A stretch of DNA of 64,000 nt from Nonomuraea thailandensis. GTDB lineage: Bacteria > Actinomycetota > Actinomycetes > Streptosporangiales > Streptosporangiaceae. The stretch is taken from positions 10,805,001 to 10,869,000 of the forward strand of contig NZ_JAMZEB010000002.1 of assembly GCF_024172165.1 (NCBI RefSeq), in the 5' to 3' direction. Positions 35,433-45,361 of the stretch are shown here, one piece after another (the stretch's first letter is position 1; every line of letters starts with the position of its first letter). The notes beneath the pieces are model-generated. The model was not told the DNA's origin and made no database searches. It saw only the letters and a list, made by a program, of their open reading frames with translations. A program made the position numbers and the translations under genes.

Positions 35433-35447
35433 GGAAGGCCTCGCTTC

Positions 35448-36683
35448 ATGTCGCTCGACTTTGGTCCTGCCGTCGCTCTGTCCTGCCGCGAGTGCGGTGC
35501 CCGCTACCCGCTGGGCCCGAGCTTCGCCTGCCAGGAGTGTTTCGGGCCGCTGGAGGCGGCCTACGACTTCGGTGACGTGACCCGCGCGGAGATCGAATCG
35601 GGTCCCGCGAACATCTGGCGTTACCGCTCGCTGCTGCCCGTTCCCGCGGACGTGGCCAGTAAGCCCAATATGAACCCCGGTTGGACCAAATTGGTCAAGG
35701 CCGGAAACCTGGGTCGCGCCCTCGGCATCAAGTCCCTTTACGTGAAGGACGACTCGGGCAACCCCACCCACTCCTTCAAGGACCGGGTCGTGGCCATGGC
35801 CGTCGAGGCGGCCCGCAACTTCGGCTTCCACACGCTTTCCTGCTCCTCCACGGGCAACCTCGCCGGCGCCGTCACCGCCGCCGCCGCGCGCGCCGGGCTC
35901 GACGCGTGCGTGTTCATCCCGGCCAACCTCGAGAAGGCCAAGATCGCCATGGCCCGGGTGTTCGGCGGGCGGCTGATCGGCATCGACGGCACCTACGACG
36001 AGGTCAACCGGTTCTGCTCGGAGCTCATCGGCGACCCCATGGGCGACAAGTGGGGCTTCGTCAACGTGAACCTGCGGCCCTACTACGCCGAGGGCTCCAA
36101 GACGCTCGCGTACGAGATCGCCGAGCAGCTCGGCTGGCGGCTGCCGGAGCAGATCATCATCCCCATCGCCTCCGGCTCCCAGCTCACGAAGATCGACAAG
36201 GGCTTCAAGGAGCTGGTGAAGCTGGGCCTGGTGGAGGACACCCCGTACAAGGTGTTCGGGGCCCAGGCCCTCGGGTGCTCGCCGGTGTCGACGGCCTACA
36301 AGGCCGGGCACGAGGTCGTGCAGCCGGTCAAGCCCGACACCATCGCCAAGTCGCTGGCCATCGGCAACCCCGCCGACGGGCCGTACGTGCTGGACATCGC
36401 CCGGCGCACCGGAGGTGCCGTCGAGGACGTCACGGACGCCGAGATCGTGGCCGCGATGAAGCTCCTGGCCTCGACCGAGGGCATCTTCGCCGAGACCGCC
36501 GGCGGGGTCACCGTCGGCGTGCTGAAGAAGCTCACCGAGAACGGGGTGCTCGACCCTGAGGCCGAGACCGTGGTGCTCAACACCGGCGACGGGCTCAAGA
36601 CGCTCGACGTGCTCACCGGTGAGTCCGTCGAGCCCACCGCCGTGATCAAGCCCTCTCTCGACGCGTTCCGCGCGACTGTCTGA
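35448..36683 (+). CDS. thrC: Threonine synthase-like PLP enzyme
   Basis: The 411-residue fold-type II PLP enzyme is of the threonine synthase family, which acts on O-phosphohomoserine. An N-terminal zinc ribbon (Cys13, Cys16, Cys28, Cys31) is followed by the PLP lysine Lys111 in PTHSFKDRVV and the phosphate loop SSTGNLAG (133-140). ETAGGVTVGVLKKL near the C-terminus is also typical. The context is not that of the usual hom-thrC-thrB operon. It sits behind a SAM riboswitch and before a MoaD-like carrier gene. A sulfur-transferring role (homocysteine from O-phosphohomoserine and a carrier thiocarboxylate) is a real alternative; see findings. The ATG at 35448 follows GAGGGAAGG. Confidence 0.88.
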   Translation: MSLDFGPAVALSCRECGARYPLGPSFACQECFGPLEAAYDFGDVTRAEIESGPANIWRYRSLLPVPADVASKPNMNPGWTKLVKAGNLGRALGIKSLYVKDDSGNPTHSFKDRVVAMAVEAARNFGFHTLSCSSTGNLAGAVTAAAARAGLDACVFIPANLEKAKIAMARVFGGRLIGIDGTYDEVNRFCSELIGDPMGDKWGFVNVNLRPYYAEGSKTLAYEIAEQLGWRLPEQIIIPIASGSQLTKIDKGFKELVKLGLVEDTPYKVFGAQALGCSPVSTAYKAGHEVVQPVKPDTIAKSLAIGNPADGPYVLDIARRTGGAVEDVTDAEIVAAMKLLASTEGIFAETAGGVTVGVLKKLTENGVLDPEAETVVLNTGDGLKTLDVLTGESVEPTAVIKPSLDAFRATV

Positions 36684-36707
36684 CAACCAGGAAAGGCGAT
36701 TAGAACC

Positions 36708-36983
36708 ATGAGCGTTTCTGTGCGGATTCCCACCATTCTGCGCACGTACACCGGGGGGAACGCGGAGGTCAGTGGCGAAGGCGCGACTCTTCGTGACGTG
36801 CTCGCCAAGCTCGACTCCGACTACCCGGGGATCGGCGCGAGAATTCTGGATGAATCGGGCAAGATTCGTCGTTTCGTCAACGTTTACGTTGGGGAAGAGG
36901 ACGTCCGTTTCGCCGAGGGGCTCGACACTCCAGCCCCTGAGGGCACTCAGATCTCCATCATCCCGGCGGTCGCCGGCGGCTGA
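36708..36983 (+). CDS. MoaD/ThiS family sulfur-carrier protein
   Basis: The 91-residue ubiquitin-like protein starts MSVSVRIPTILRTYTGG and ends in the free Gly-Gly (IIPAVAGG) needed for C-terminal thiocarboxylation. LDSDYPGIGARILDESGKIRRFVNVYVG is the conserved middle (the stretch around residues 34-60). It is 24 bases downstream of the threonine-synthase-like gene and ended by a terminator, so both belong to the riboswitch-controlled transcript. No molybdopterin or thiamine genes are nearby. The partner is therefore most likely the preceding PLP enzyme, as CysO is for CysM in mycobacteria. Confidence 0.93.
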   Translation: MSVSVRIPTILRTYTGGNAEVSGEGATLRDVLAKLDSDYPGIGARILDESGKIRRFVNVYVGEEDVRFAEGLDTPAPEGTQISIIPAVAGG

Positions 36984-37006
36984 GCCGTCCCGGAGACCAC
37001 CCTCTT

Positions 37007-37038
37007 GAAGGCGCCCCTAGTGGGCGCCTTCTCCTTTT
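37007..37038 (+). terminator. Terminator after the carrier-protein gene
   Basis: GAAGGCGCCC pairs perfectly with GGGCGCCTTC around a 5-base loop, followed by TCCTTTT. It ends the riboswitch operon 23 bases after the stop codon. Confidence 0.88.
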
Positions 37039-37103
37039 CCCAGCCAATTCAACGTTGAACGACCCGCACTGCGAAGAAATAGGTAGTTTGCGGATTGACT
37101 CTG

Positions 37104-37131
37104 TTGCCAAACCCCGTGCCACAGGTATGGT
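37104..37131 (+). promoter_or_regulatory. Probable promoter of the cold-shock gene
   Basis: TTGCCA (37104-37109) and TATGGT (37126-37131) are spaced by 16 bases, close to the housekeeping consensus. Transcription from about 37138 would give a ~90-base 5' leader, as is common for cold-shock genes. Confidence 0.45.
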
Positions 37132-37229
37132 CGAGGGCGATCGTCTGGCTGCTTTTCCGTTAAGTCATACGATTACAGGTCCCGCGGAGGAATGGGCGAG
37201 ATCTGGGAGACCAGTAAGAGGAGTCGGAA

Positions 37230-37430
37230 GTGGCGCAGGGCACCGTCAAGTGGTTCAACGCGGACAAGGGCTACGGCTTCATCGCGGTAGACGGTGGTAA
37301 GGATGTATTCGTCCATTACTCAGCGATCATGATGGACGGGTACCGCTCTCTCGAACAGGGGCAGCGTGTCGAGTTCGAGATCACGCAGGGCCAGAAGGGG
37401 CCGCAGGCGGAGTCCGTCCGCGCGGTCTGA
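37230..37430 (+). CDS. Cold-shock protein, CspA family
   Basis: The 66-residue single cold-shock domain has both RNA-binding motifs, KGYGFIAV (RNP1) and DVFVHYSAI (RNP2). It starts at GTG with AGAGGAG about 9 bases upstream. It is an RNA chaperone of the cytoplasm. Its place between the MoaD-like gene and groEL is the order I recall from Streptomyces chromosomes. It is probably transcribed alone from its own promoter. Confidence 0.95.
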   Translation: MAQGTVKWFNADKGYGFIAVDGGKDVFVHYSAIMMDGYRSLEQGQRVEFEITQGQKGPQAESVRAV

Positions 37431-37588
37431 ACGTCCAAGCTGGTGTGCACCGGGCGGGATCGCGCGGCAACGCAGTCCGCGCGAGCCGTCACCTCTCTTT
37501 CGCCGACTCGTGTGCGGCGGGCCGTTCCGCGCGGCTCGCCGTACCGACTGACTGACCTGGGCGGGAATGCCGGGCGGGGTGGCGTTCG

Positions 37589-37615
37589 CTTGCACTCGGC
37601 AGGGTAGAGTGCTAA
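37589..37615 (+). promoter_or_regulatory. Upstream CIRCE-like element overlapping the groEL promoter
   Basis: CTTGCACTC, 9 bases, GAGTGCTAA matches the HrcA operator (TTAGCACTC-N9-GAGTGCTAA) at 16 of 18 arm positions. It overlaps a likely promoter TTGCAC (37590-37595), 17-base spacer, TAAACA (37613-37618), so a bound repressor would block RNA polymerase. Confidence 0.8.
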
Positions 37616-37624
37616 ACAGTTCGT

Positions 37625-37651
37625 TGGCACTCTGTGCAGCAGAGTGCCAAC
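37625..37651 (+). promoter_or_regulatory. Second CIRCE operator before groEL
   Basis: TTGGCACTC, 9 bases, GAGTGCCAA is a perfect inverted repeat with the CIRCE spacing, differing from consensus by one symmetric pair. It lies just after the putative transcription start. Control by HrcA is expected from the family. Confidence 0.88.
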
Positions 37652-37692
37652 ACCGGATCGAGACGATGGGGTCTGCCGAACGGAGATGCTGA

Positions 37693-39384
<1,692 letters not shown>

Positions 39385-39406
39385 GTCTTTTCTCGCTGCA
39401 CGGACG

Positions 39407-39448
39407 AAGAGCGGCCCGGGTTTTCCCGGGTCGCTCTTGTTTTGTTTT
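39407..39448 (+). terminator. Rho-independent terminator of groEL
   Basis: AAGAGCGGCCCGGG pairs with CCCGGGTCGCTCTT (14 bp, one G-U) around TTTT, followed by GTTTTGTTTT. It starts 23 bases after the stop. Confidence 0.93.
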
Positions 39449-39532
39449 ATCTGCTATTACGTTTCACAATTGATCAGTTACCTGGAGTGAGGGAAGGTGG
39501 TGGCGCTCACATCTTGACCGAAGGAGCCAACA

Positions 39533-39859
39533 GTGCATTTCCACAGCAGGCGAATTCTCGGTATCACGGCCCTGACCTTGGCCGCCGCAACCCTCGTGGC
39601 CGCTCCCGCGTACGCCGGAGACGACGCGGGCATCATGGCGGGAGGGGAGGTCGAGACCGACACGAAGGCTTGGCTGCACGTGTTCGCCGATGACGACGGG
39701 CCGCAGGTGCACCTCATCGGCGAGCCGATGCGCGACGTCGTGCTCCCGCGCGAGCTGTGGTTCCCCCTCTGCTCGCCCGAGCCCGATCTCCGCATCCCGC
39801 TCATCAGCGAGGTGCTGCCACGGCTCATGGGCTGCCCGGCGCCCGCAGCGGGCGGCTGA
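39533..39859 (+). CDS. Small secreted hypothetical protein
   Basis: The 108-residue protein starts at GTG with AAGGAG 6 bases upstream. Residues 1-28 are a signal peptide (cleavage after AYA). The mature ~80 residues are acidic, with two cysteines (PLCSPEPDLR, MGCPAPAAGG) that may pair. I recognise no family. The AT-rich DNA after the groEL terminator (39440-39480) probably holds its promoter. Confidence 0.8.
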   Translation: MHFHSRRILGITALTLAAATLVAAPAYAGDDAGIMAGGEVETDTKAWLHVFADDDGPQVHLIGEPMRDVVLPRELWFPLCSPEPDLRIPLISEVLPRLMGCPAPAAGG

Positions 39860-39895
39860 CGGCCGGGCCGGGCAGCCACCCCGCGGACGAGCGGC

Positions 39896-40426
39896 TCAGA
39901 CGCCGTAGAGGGCGGTGACGTGGCCCCGGGCCAAGGTGTTGGCGGTGATGTTGAAGCCCACCACGGCCGGGCTGGCGTCGCTGTCCACCCCGAGCTTCTC
40001 CACGCCCAGCGCGTGCACCGTGAACACGTAGCGGTGCGGGTCGCCGGGGGGCGGGGCCGCGCCGCCGTAGGCCTTGGTGCCGTAGTCGTTGCGGGCGTGG
40101 ACCGCGCCGCCGGGCAGGCCCTTGAAGTCAGGGGCCGTGCCGGCGCCGGAGGGAAGCTCGCTCACCGAGGCCGGGAGGTCGAACAGGACCCAGTGCCAGA
40201 AGCCGCTGCCGGTGGGCGCGTCGGGGTCGTAGCAGGTGACGGCGTAACCGCGGGTGCCCTCGGGGGCGCCGGACCAGCGCAGGTGGGGCGACTGGTTCTG
40301 GCCGCTCATGCCCCAGTCGTTGAACACGTGGAGATCGGCGAGCGTCTGGCCGTCCTGGATGTCGTCGCTCTCGACCGCGAGCGCGGGCACCGGCGGCAGG
40401 AACTCGTGGGGAAGGGGTGCGGGCAC
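39896..40426 (-). CDS. YbhB/YbcL family (PEBP-like) protein
   Basis: The 176-residue protein is of the phosphatidylethanolamine-binding / Raf-kinase-inhibitor-like family. Marks are [30 protein letters not shown] (the CSGxxxSP-type ligand site; here [10 protein letters not shown]), [30 protein letters not shown] and [10 protein letters not shown]. There is no signal peptide, so it is cytoplasmic. The bacterial role is unknown. The stop is 37 bases from the end of the secreted-protein gene, convergent with it. Confidence 0.93.
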   Translation of the reverse strand: MPAPLPHEFLPPVPALAVESDDIQDGQTLADLHVFNDWGMSGQNQSPHLRWSGAPEGTRGYAVTCYDPDAPTGSGFWHWVLFDLPASVSELPSGAGTAPDFKGLPGGAVHARNDYGTKAYGGAAPPPGDPHRYVFTVHALGVEKLGVDSDASPAVVGFNITANTLARGHVTALYGV

Positions 40427-40491
40427 GGCATCCTCCTAGGGTGAGTGGCTGCTTGCTCAGCCATCCTAGAAGCGGCCGTGCCCGCGGCCCG

Positions 40492-42492
40492 TCATGCCAC
40501 GAGTTGCGCCGGGAGCGCCTTGTCGTGCAGGACCGTCAGGGAGGTGACGGCCCGGGTCAGCACGACGTACAGCCGGGCCAGCCCGCGCGGCTCGGCCGAG
40601 ACGATGTCCGCCGGCTCGACGACGATGACGTGGTCGTACTCCAGACCCTTGGCCAGCGTGGCCGGGACGATCAGGAGGCGGTGCTCCTCGGCGGAGTCCG
40701 GGTCGAGCACCGCGTGCGGCAGGCCGCCCAGCGCCGCGGAGACCTCCCCGATCAGCGCGTCGGGCACGATGACGCCGATGGAGCCCTCCTTGGCGAGCGC
40801 CTCCTCGGCGGCCTGCGCCACCGCCAGGCCCTGCCGGACGGTGAGCGAGCCCGCGCCGGGGCGCAGCGAGCGCGGGGCGGCCAGGTCGGGGGCGATCGAG
40901 GGCAGCAGCCGGGCGGCGAAGTCGAGGACCTCGCGGGGCACGCGGAAGCCGAGCGTCAGCTCCGTCACCTCGCCCTCGCGCTGCCCGAGGTGCTCCAGCA
41001 CCGACTCCCACGAGCTGGTCGACCACGGCGTGGTGCCCTGGGCGAGGTCGCCGAGCACGGTGGCCGAGCCGTTGCGGCAGCGCCGCCCCAGCGCCCTGAG
41101 CTGCATCTCGGACAGGTCCTGGGCCTCGTCGACGACGAGGTGGCCGAGCGAGGGCGTGCGCTCCATGAGGTCGCGCAGCTCGTCCAGGAGCGCGGCGTCC
41201 GCCGCCGTCCACTTCGCGGACTTCCAGCTTCTGTACGGCTTGCGCCAGATCAGCGTCTCCTGCTCCTCGGCCGACAGGTCGCCCTTGGCGGCCCTGGCGA
41301 GGAACTCGGGGTCGGACAGCAGCCGGTACAGCACCTGCTCGGGCGTCAGCTTGGGCCACACCGCGTCCACGAGCTGCTTGACCGGCTTCGACCTGGCCAC
41401 CGCGTCCTGCACCCGGTCGTCGGGCGACTCGCCGCGCTGCTCCATCCTGACCAGCACCATGTGGGCCAGGCGCTGCGCCAGCGCGGCCCGGCCGGGGTTG
41501 TAGCGGGTGGTGCCGCGCAGGGAGGCCACGATCTCGCGGACCTCGTAGTCGGCCACCCGGTGGCGGTAGGCGCCCTTCGTGAACACCACGCCTTCCGACG
41601 GTTTCACGATGTGCATCCACAGGGCGCGTTCGAGCACCGCCGCCATCCTGGCGTCGCCCTTCACGGCCGCCACGAGCGGGTCCTCGGGCGTCGCGTGCTC
41701 GCCGAGCAGGCCCGCCACCGTGGTCTGGTCGACCTTGACCTCGCCGAGGGCGGGGAGCACGGAGGAGATGTAGGACAGGAAGGCCCGGTTGGGGCCGACG
41801 ATCATGACGCCGGACCTGGCCAGCCGCTCGCGATGGGTGAACAGCAGGTAGGCGGCCCGGTGCAGGCCGACGGCGGTCTTCCCGGTGCCCGGCGCGCCCT
41901 GGACGCACACGGTCTGGGCCAGGGTGGAGCGGACGATCTCGTCCTGGTCGGGCTGGATGGTGGCCACGATGTCGCGCATGGGGCCGGTGCGCGGGCGCTC
42001 GATCTCCTCGGTGAGGATCTTCGAGGGGCCGATCTCGCCGCCGTCGCCGAGCGGCTCGTCCTCGAACGCGGTGAGCTCGCCGCCGTGGTAGCCGAAGCGG
42101 CGCCGCCGTACGATGCCCATCGGGTCGGTGGGGCTGGCCTGGTAGAACGCGCGGGAGACCGGCGCCCGCCAGTCGATGACCAGCGGCTTGCTGCCGCCGT
42201 CGTGCACGTGGCGGCGGCCCACGTAGATCGTGCCGGGCAGGTCGTCGCCGGCGGCGCGGTCGAGCCGGCCGAAGAACAGCGGGGTGTCGGGGTGGTCGGC
42301 CAGTGCGGCGACGCGCTGGTCGAGCAGCGACTGGAGGATCTGCTGCGACACCCAGTCGCCCGCCGCGTCGGCGGACAGCGACTGCGCGTGGGCGCGCATG
42401 GCCTTGAGCGCGGCTCTGGACTCGGCGAGGTGTGCCTGCTCGGCGGCCAGCACGTCGGTGGGTATGTCCGGGGCCAGCTTGTGTGTGGGCAT
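40492..42492 (-). CDS. helD: HelD-like RNA polymerase-associated ATPase (UvrD/helicase IV fold)
   Basis: The 666-residue SF1 ATPase has Walker A GAPGTGKT (199-206), preceded by a Q-type PDQDEIVRS, and a Walker B VVDEAQDLS (453-461). The long N-terminal coiled region (residues 1-90, ending LFFGRLDR) and VGRRHVHD...VIDWRAPVSRAFYQA are typical of HelD rather than of true DNA helicases. HelD strips stalled RNA polymerase from DNA or nucleic acid in Gram-positives, and some actinobacterial forms give rifampicin tolerance. Catalytic motifs are complete. It appears to be a single-gene unit. Confidence 0.88.
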   Translation of the reverse strand: MPTHKLAPDIPTDVLAAEQAHLAESRAALKAMRAHAQSLSADAAGDWVSQQILQSLLDQRVAALADHPDTPLFFGRLDRAAGDDLPGTIYVGRRHVHDGGSKPLVIDWRAPVSRAFYQASPTDPMGIVRRRRFGYHGGELTAFEDEPLGDGGEIGPSKILTEEIERPRTGPMRDIVATIQPDQDEIVRSTLAQTVCVQGAPGTGKTAVGLHRAAYLLFTHRERLARSGVMIVGPNRAFLSYISSVLPALGEVKVDQTTVAGLLGEHATPEDPLVAAVKGDARMAAVLERALWMHIVKPSEGVVFTKGAYRHRVADYEVREIVASLRGTTRYNPGRAALAQRLAHMVLVRMEQRGESPDDRVQDAVARSKPVKQLVDAVWPKLTPEQVLYRLLSDPEFLARAAKGDLSAEEQETLIWRKPYRSWKSAKWTAADAALLDELRDLMERTPSLGHLVVDEAQDLSEMQLRALGRRCRNGSATVLGDLAQGTTPWSTSSWESVLEHLGQREGEVTELTLGFRVPREVLDFAARLLPSIAPDLAAPRSLRPGAGSLTVRQGLAVAQAAEEALAKEGSIGVIVPDALIGEVSAALGGLPHAVLDPDSAEEHRLLIVPATLAKGLEYDHVIVVEPADIVSAEPRGLARLYVVLTRAVTSLTVLHDKALPAQLVA

Positions 42493-42621
42493 GCGAAAGC
42501 GCCTCCCTGGTTCAATACGGAGGTGGTCAAAGGCAGCGAATCGGCCAGTCTAGTGGCGACTTCCGCTTGCTTCCAAAGCATTTACCGGCAAGGGGCGGGG
42601 TAGGCATAGGAGGTGGCGCGG

Positions 42622-42948
42622 GTGCAGCTTCGTTTCTCGCCGATCATCCCCACGATCGCGAGCTTCCTGCTCGCGGCGTTGTGGGGGCTGTCGGTGTTCG
42701 CGGGGTGGGGGCTCAAGGCGTTCTGCGAGGGTGGCGAGGCCGCCGGGGCGTGCTCGCAGCGGCTCGGCACGGTCTCCACCGTGTCGGCGTTGTTCGCCGT
42801 GCTGGCCGCCTGCTGCACGCTGGCCGCCTGGCTGCTCCCGTGGTCGAGGCAGGACCCGCGAGCGTTCGCGCGCCTGATGGGCGCCGGGGTGCTGGCCTGG
42901 ATCGCGGCGGAGGGCGTGCTCTTTCTGGGGGGCCTGCTGGTGCGCTGA
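42622..42948 (+). CDS. Small membrane protein, three hydrophobic segments
   Basis: With the GTG at 42622 the protein has 108 residues and begins MQLRFSPIIPTIASFL; AGGAGG sits 8 bases before it. An in-frame GTG at 42613 overlaps that site and is less likely. Hydrophobic stretches lie near residues 10-28, 50-72 and 83-105. I recognise no family. Two cysteines (FCEGGEAAGACS) flank the first outside loop. It is divergent from helD. Confidence 0.75.
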   Translation: MQLRFSPIIPTIASFLLAALWGLSVFAGWGLKAFCEGGEAAGACSQRLGTVSTVSALFAVLAACCTLAAWLLPWSRQDPRAFARLMGAGVLAWIAAEGVLFLGGLLVR

Positions 42949-43111
42949 CCCGCACAAGCTGTAACGAACCTGGGAATACCGAAAAATTCGGGCATATCAG
43001 GTGGGTTTGCCGGATCATGAGGGTATGTCGCAGGCGGCGTGATAGTACGCAGGTGAGGGGGGTGGTTCGAATGTCGGCCCGCGGAGTCTCGTGGACGTGA
43101 CGCCACGCTGA
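42949..43111. other. Intergenic region, no gene seen
   Basis: It contains only very short frames. GGTTCGAAT near 43063 superficially looks like a tRNA T-loop, but the flanking stems do not pair. Confidence 0.5.
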
Positions 43112-43144
43112 ATGCCTGGCCGCTCAGGACGAGCGGCCGGGCAT
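43112..43144. terminator. Terminator hairpin downstream of the XPB-type helicase gene
   Basis: ATGCCTGGCCGCTC pairs with GAGCGGCCGGGCAT (14 bp, one G-U) around a 5-base loop, 9 bases beyond the leftward stop codon. It is symmetrical enough to act on both strands. Confidence 0.8.
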
Positions 43145-43152
43145 CACCACCG

Positions 43153-44799
43153 TCACACCCCGCCCAGCACGTCGTCGGCGTCGATGATCTGGTACGCGTA
43201 CCCCTGCTCGGCCAGGAACCGCTGCCGGTGCGCCGCGAACTCCTGGTCCACCGTGTCGCGGCTGACCACCGTGTAGAACCGCGCGCCCCCGCCGTCGGAC
43301 TTGGGCCGCAGCACCCGCCCCAGCCGCTGAGCCTCCTCCTGGCGCGAGCCGAACGTGCCCGACACCTGGATCGCGACCGTCGCCTCCGGCAGGTCGATGG
43401 AGAAGTTGGCCACCTTCGACACCACCAGGACCTGGATCTCCTTGTCGCGGAAGGCCTGGTAGAGCCGCTCGCGCTCCTTCACCCTGGTCTCGCCCTTGAT
43501 GACCGGGGCGTTCAGGTGCTCGCCGAGCTCGTCGAGCTGGTCGATGTACTGGCCGATGACCAGCACCTGCTCGCCCAGGTGGCGGCGGACCAAAGCCTCG
43601 GTCACGTGCGTCTTGGACGGCGTGGTGGCGCAGAAGCGGTAGCGCTCCTCGGACTCGGCCATCGCGTACGCCAGCCGCTCCTCGTCGGTCAGCGTCACGC
43701 GGACCTCGACGCAGTCGGCGGGCGCGATCCAGCCCTGGTTCTCCATCTCCTTCCAGGGCGCGTCGTACCGCTTGGGACCGATCAGCGAGAACACGTCGCC
43801 CTCGCGCCCGTCCTCGCGCACCAGCGTCGCGGTCAGCCCCACGCGCCTGCGGGCCTGCAGGTCGGCGGTCATCCGGAAGATCGGCGCGGGCAGCAGGTGC
43901 ACCTCGTCGTAGACGATCAGCCCCCAGTCGCGGGCGTCGAAGAGCTCCAGATGGCTGTAGACGCCTTTGCGCCGGGTCGTCATCACCTGGTAGGTGGCGA
44001 TGGTGACCGGGCGGATCTCCTTCTTGTTGCCGGAGTACTCGCCGATCTCGTCCTCGGTCAGCGAGGTGCGCTTGAGCAGCTCGGTCTTCCACTGGTGGGC
44101 CGAGACCGTGTTCGTGACCAGGATGAGCGTGGTGGCCTGGGCCTGGGCCATGGCGGCCGCGCCGACGATGGTCTTGCCGGCGCCGCAGGGCAGCACGACC
44201 ACGCCGGAGCCGCCGTTCCAGAACGCCTCGGCGGCCTCCCGCTGGTACGTCCGCAGCGCCCAGCCGTCCTCGCGCAGCGTGATCGGGTGGGCCTCGCCGT
44301 CGACGTACCCGGCGAGGTCCTCGGCCGGCCAGCCCAGCTTGAGCAGGGCCTGCTTGACGTTGCCCCGGTCGCTGGGGTGCACGACGACGGTGTCCTCGCC
44401 GACCCGCTCGCCCAGCATCGGCTGGATCTTCTTCGAGCGCAGCACCTCTTCGAGCACGGCCCGGTCGGTGGAGGTCAGGATCAGGCCGTGGACCGGGTCC
44501 TTCTCCAGCCGCAGCCGCCCGTAGCGGGCCATCGTCTCGGCGACGTCCACCAGCAGGGCGTGCGGCACCGGATAGCGGCTGTAGCTGATGAGCGCGTCGA
44601 TGACCTGCTCGGCGTCGTGGCCGGCGGCGCGCGCGTTCCACAGCGCCAGCGGGGTGACGCGGTAGGTGTGCACGTGTTCTGGAGCGCGCTCGAGCTCGGC
44701 GAACGGCGCGATCGCCTTACGACAGGCGTCGGCCCGCTCGTGGTCGACCTCGAGCAGCAGCGTCTTGTCCGACTGGACGATCAGCGGTCCATCGCTCAC
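43153..44799 (-). CDS. XPB/Rad25-type DNA repair helicase
   Basis: The 548-residue SF2 helicase is of the XPB group, which unwinds DNA 3'-5' and acts in repair or transcription. Walker A is LPCGAGKT (203-210), and the Walker B motif is DEVH (298-301). SAT-like GLTAT is followed by the XPB hallmark Arg328-Glu329-Asp330 (the RED motif), and the last helicase motif is QEEAQRLGRVLRP. An N-terminal damage-recognition-like domain spans residues 1-170. In mycobacteria the XPB gene neighbours a helicase-associated protein; here that protein is encoded 3.8 kb away at 48592-50973. Confidence 0.93.
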   Translation of the reverse strand: MSDGPLIVQSDKTLLLEVDHERADACRKAIAPFAELERAPEHVHTYRVTPLALWNARAAGHDAEQVIDALISYSRYPVPHALLVDVAETMARYGRLRLEKDPVHGLILTSTDRAVLEEVLRSKKIQPMLGERVGEDTVVVHPSDRGNVKQALLKLGWPAEDLAGYVDGEAHPITLREDGWALRTYQREAAEAFWNGGSGVVVLPCGAGKTIVGAAAMAQAQATTLILVTNTVSAHQWKTELLKRTSLTEDEIGEYSGNKKEIRPVTIATYQVMTTRRKGVYSHLELFDARDWGLIVYDEVHLLPAPIFRMTADLQARRRVGLTATLVREDGREGDVFSLIGPKRYDAPWKEMENQGWIAPADCVEVRVTLTDEERLAYAMAESEERYRFCATTPSKTHVTEALVRRHLGEQVLVIGQYIDQLDELGEHLNAPVIKGETRVKERERLYQAFRDKEIQVLVVSKVANFSIDLPEATVAIQVSGTFGSRQEEAQRLGRVLRPKSDGGGARFYTVVSRDTVDQEFAAHRQRFLAEQGYAYQIIDADDVLGGV

Positions 44800-44924
44800 T
44801 GGCTATCTCCGTGGGGTTTCGGACGGGGGCCTGGCGCAACAGGACCATCGTCTCCTGATCCCGGCTCCCCCGCTCCGAGTCTCCAACAACGGCAGGGCCA
44901 GGATTAGTCCTCAGGATCGCCTGG

Positions 44925-45275
44925 TCACTCGTCGAAGGCGCCGCTGACCCCGAGGGCGATGAACGTGCCGATGGTGAGCACGAAGCCCAGCCCGAACAGG
45001 ACCCAGCTCCAGATGACCATGGTGCGCGCCGACTCCGGCTCCGTGGCGGACCTGCTGATGGCCAGGCCGGCCAGGATCGCGCCGGGGATGCCCAGGATGT
45101 TGCAGCAGGAGACCAGCGCGAAGAGGTTGAGCACGAGGGAGACGATCGCGTTGGCGCTCGGCCCGCTGCTGCGCGGGGGAGGCGGATAGCCGTAGCCGTA
45201 CGGCGGGGGCGGCTGCTCGCCGTAGGGCGCGCCATATGGCTGGTACGGATATCCCGACGGGTCACCCTGACTCAT
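44925..45275 (-). CDS. DUF4190 domain membrane protein
   Basis: The 116-residue protein has a Tyr/Pro/Gly-rich cytoplasmic N-terminus (YQPYGAPYGEQPPPPYGYGY) and two membrane segments (IVSLVLNLFALVSCCNILGI; MVIWSWVLFGLGFVLTIGTF). Between them lies the DUF4190-type loop AGLAISRSATEPESARTM. GGAGGTG precedes the ATG at 45275. The family is widespread in Actinobacteria with unknown function; Pro/Tyr-rich tails often mediate protein interactions. Confidence 0.88.
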   Translation of the reverse strand: MSQGDPSGYPYQPYGAPYGEQPPPPYGYGYPPPPRSSGPSANAIVSLVLNLFALVSCCNILGIPGAILAGLAISRSATEPESARTMVIWSWVLFGLGFVLTIGTFIALGVSGAFDE

Positions 45276-45361
45276 GTTCACCTCCAGACAGGTCAACACT
45301 TATCACGGAATTGACACGCGTCTGACCGGGAGCACGAGATCGCCCCGCCTCCGCGGCAGGC

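Noticed and set aside
43060-43075. GGTTCGAAT resembling a tRNA T-loop
   Set aside because: Stem bases do not pair and no tRNA fits around it.
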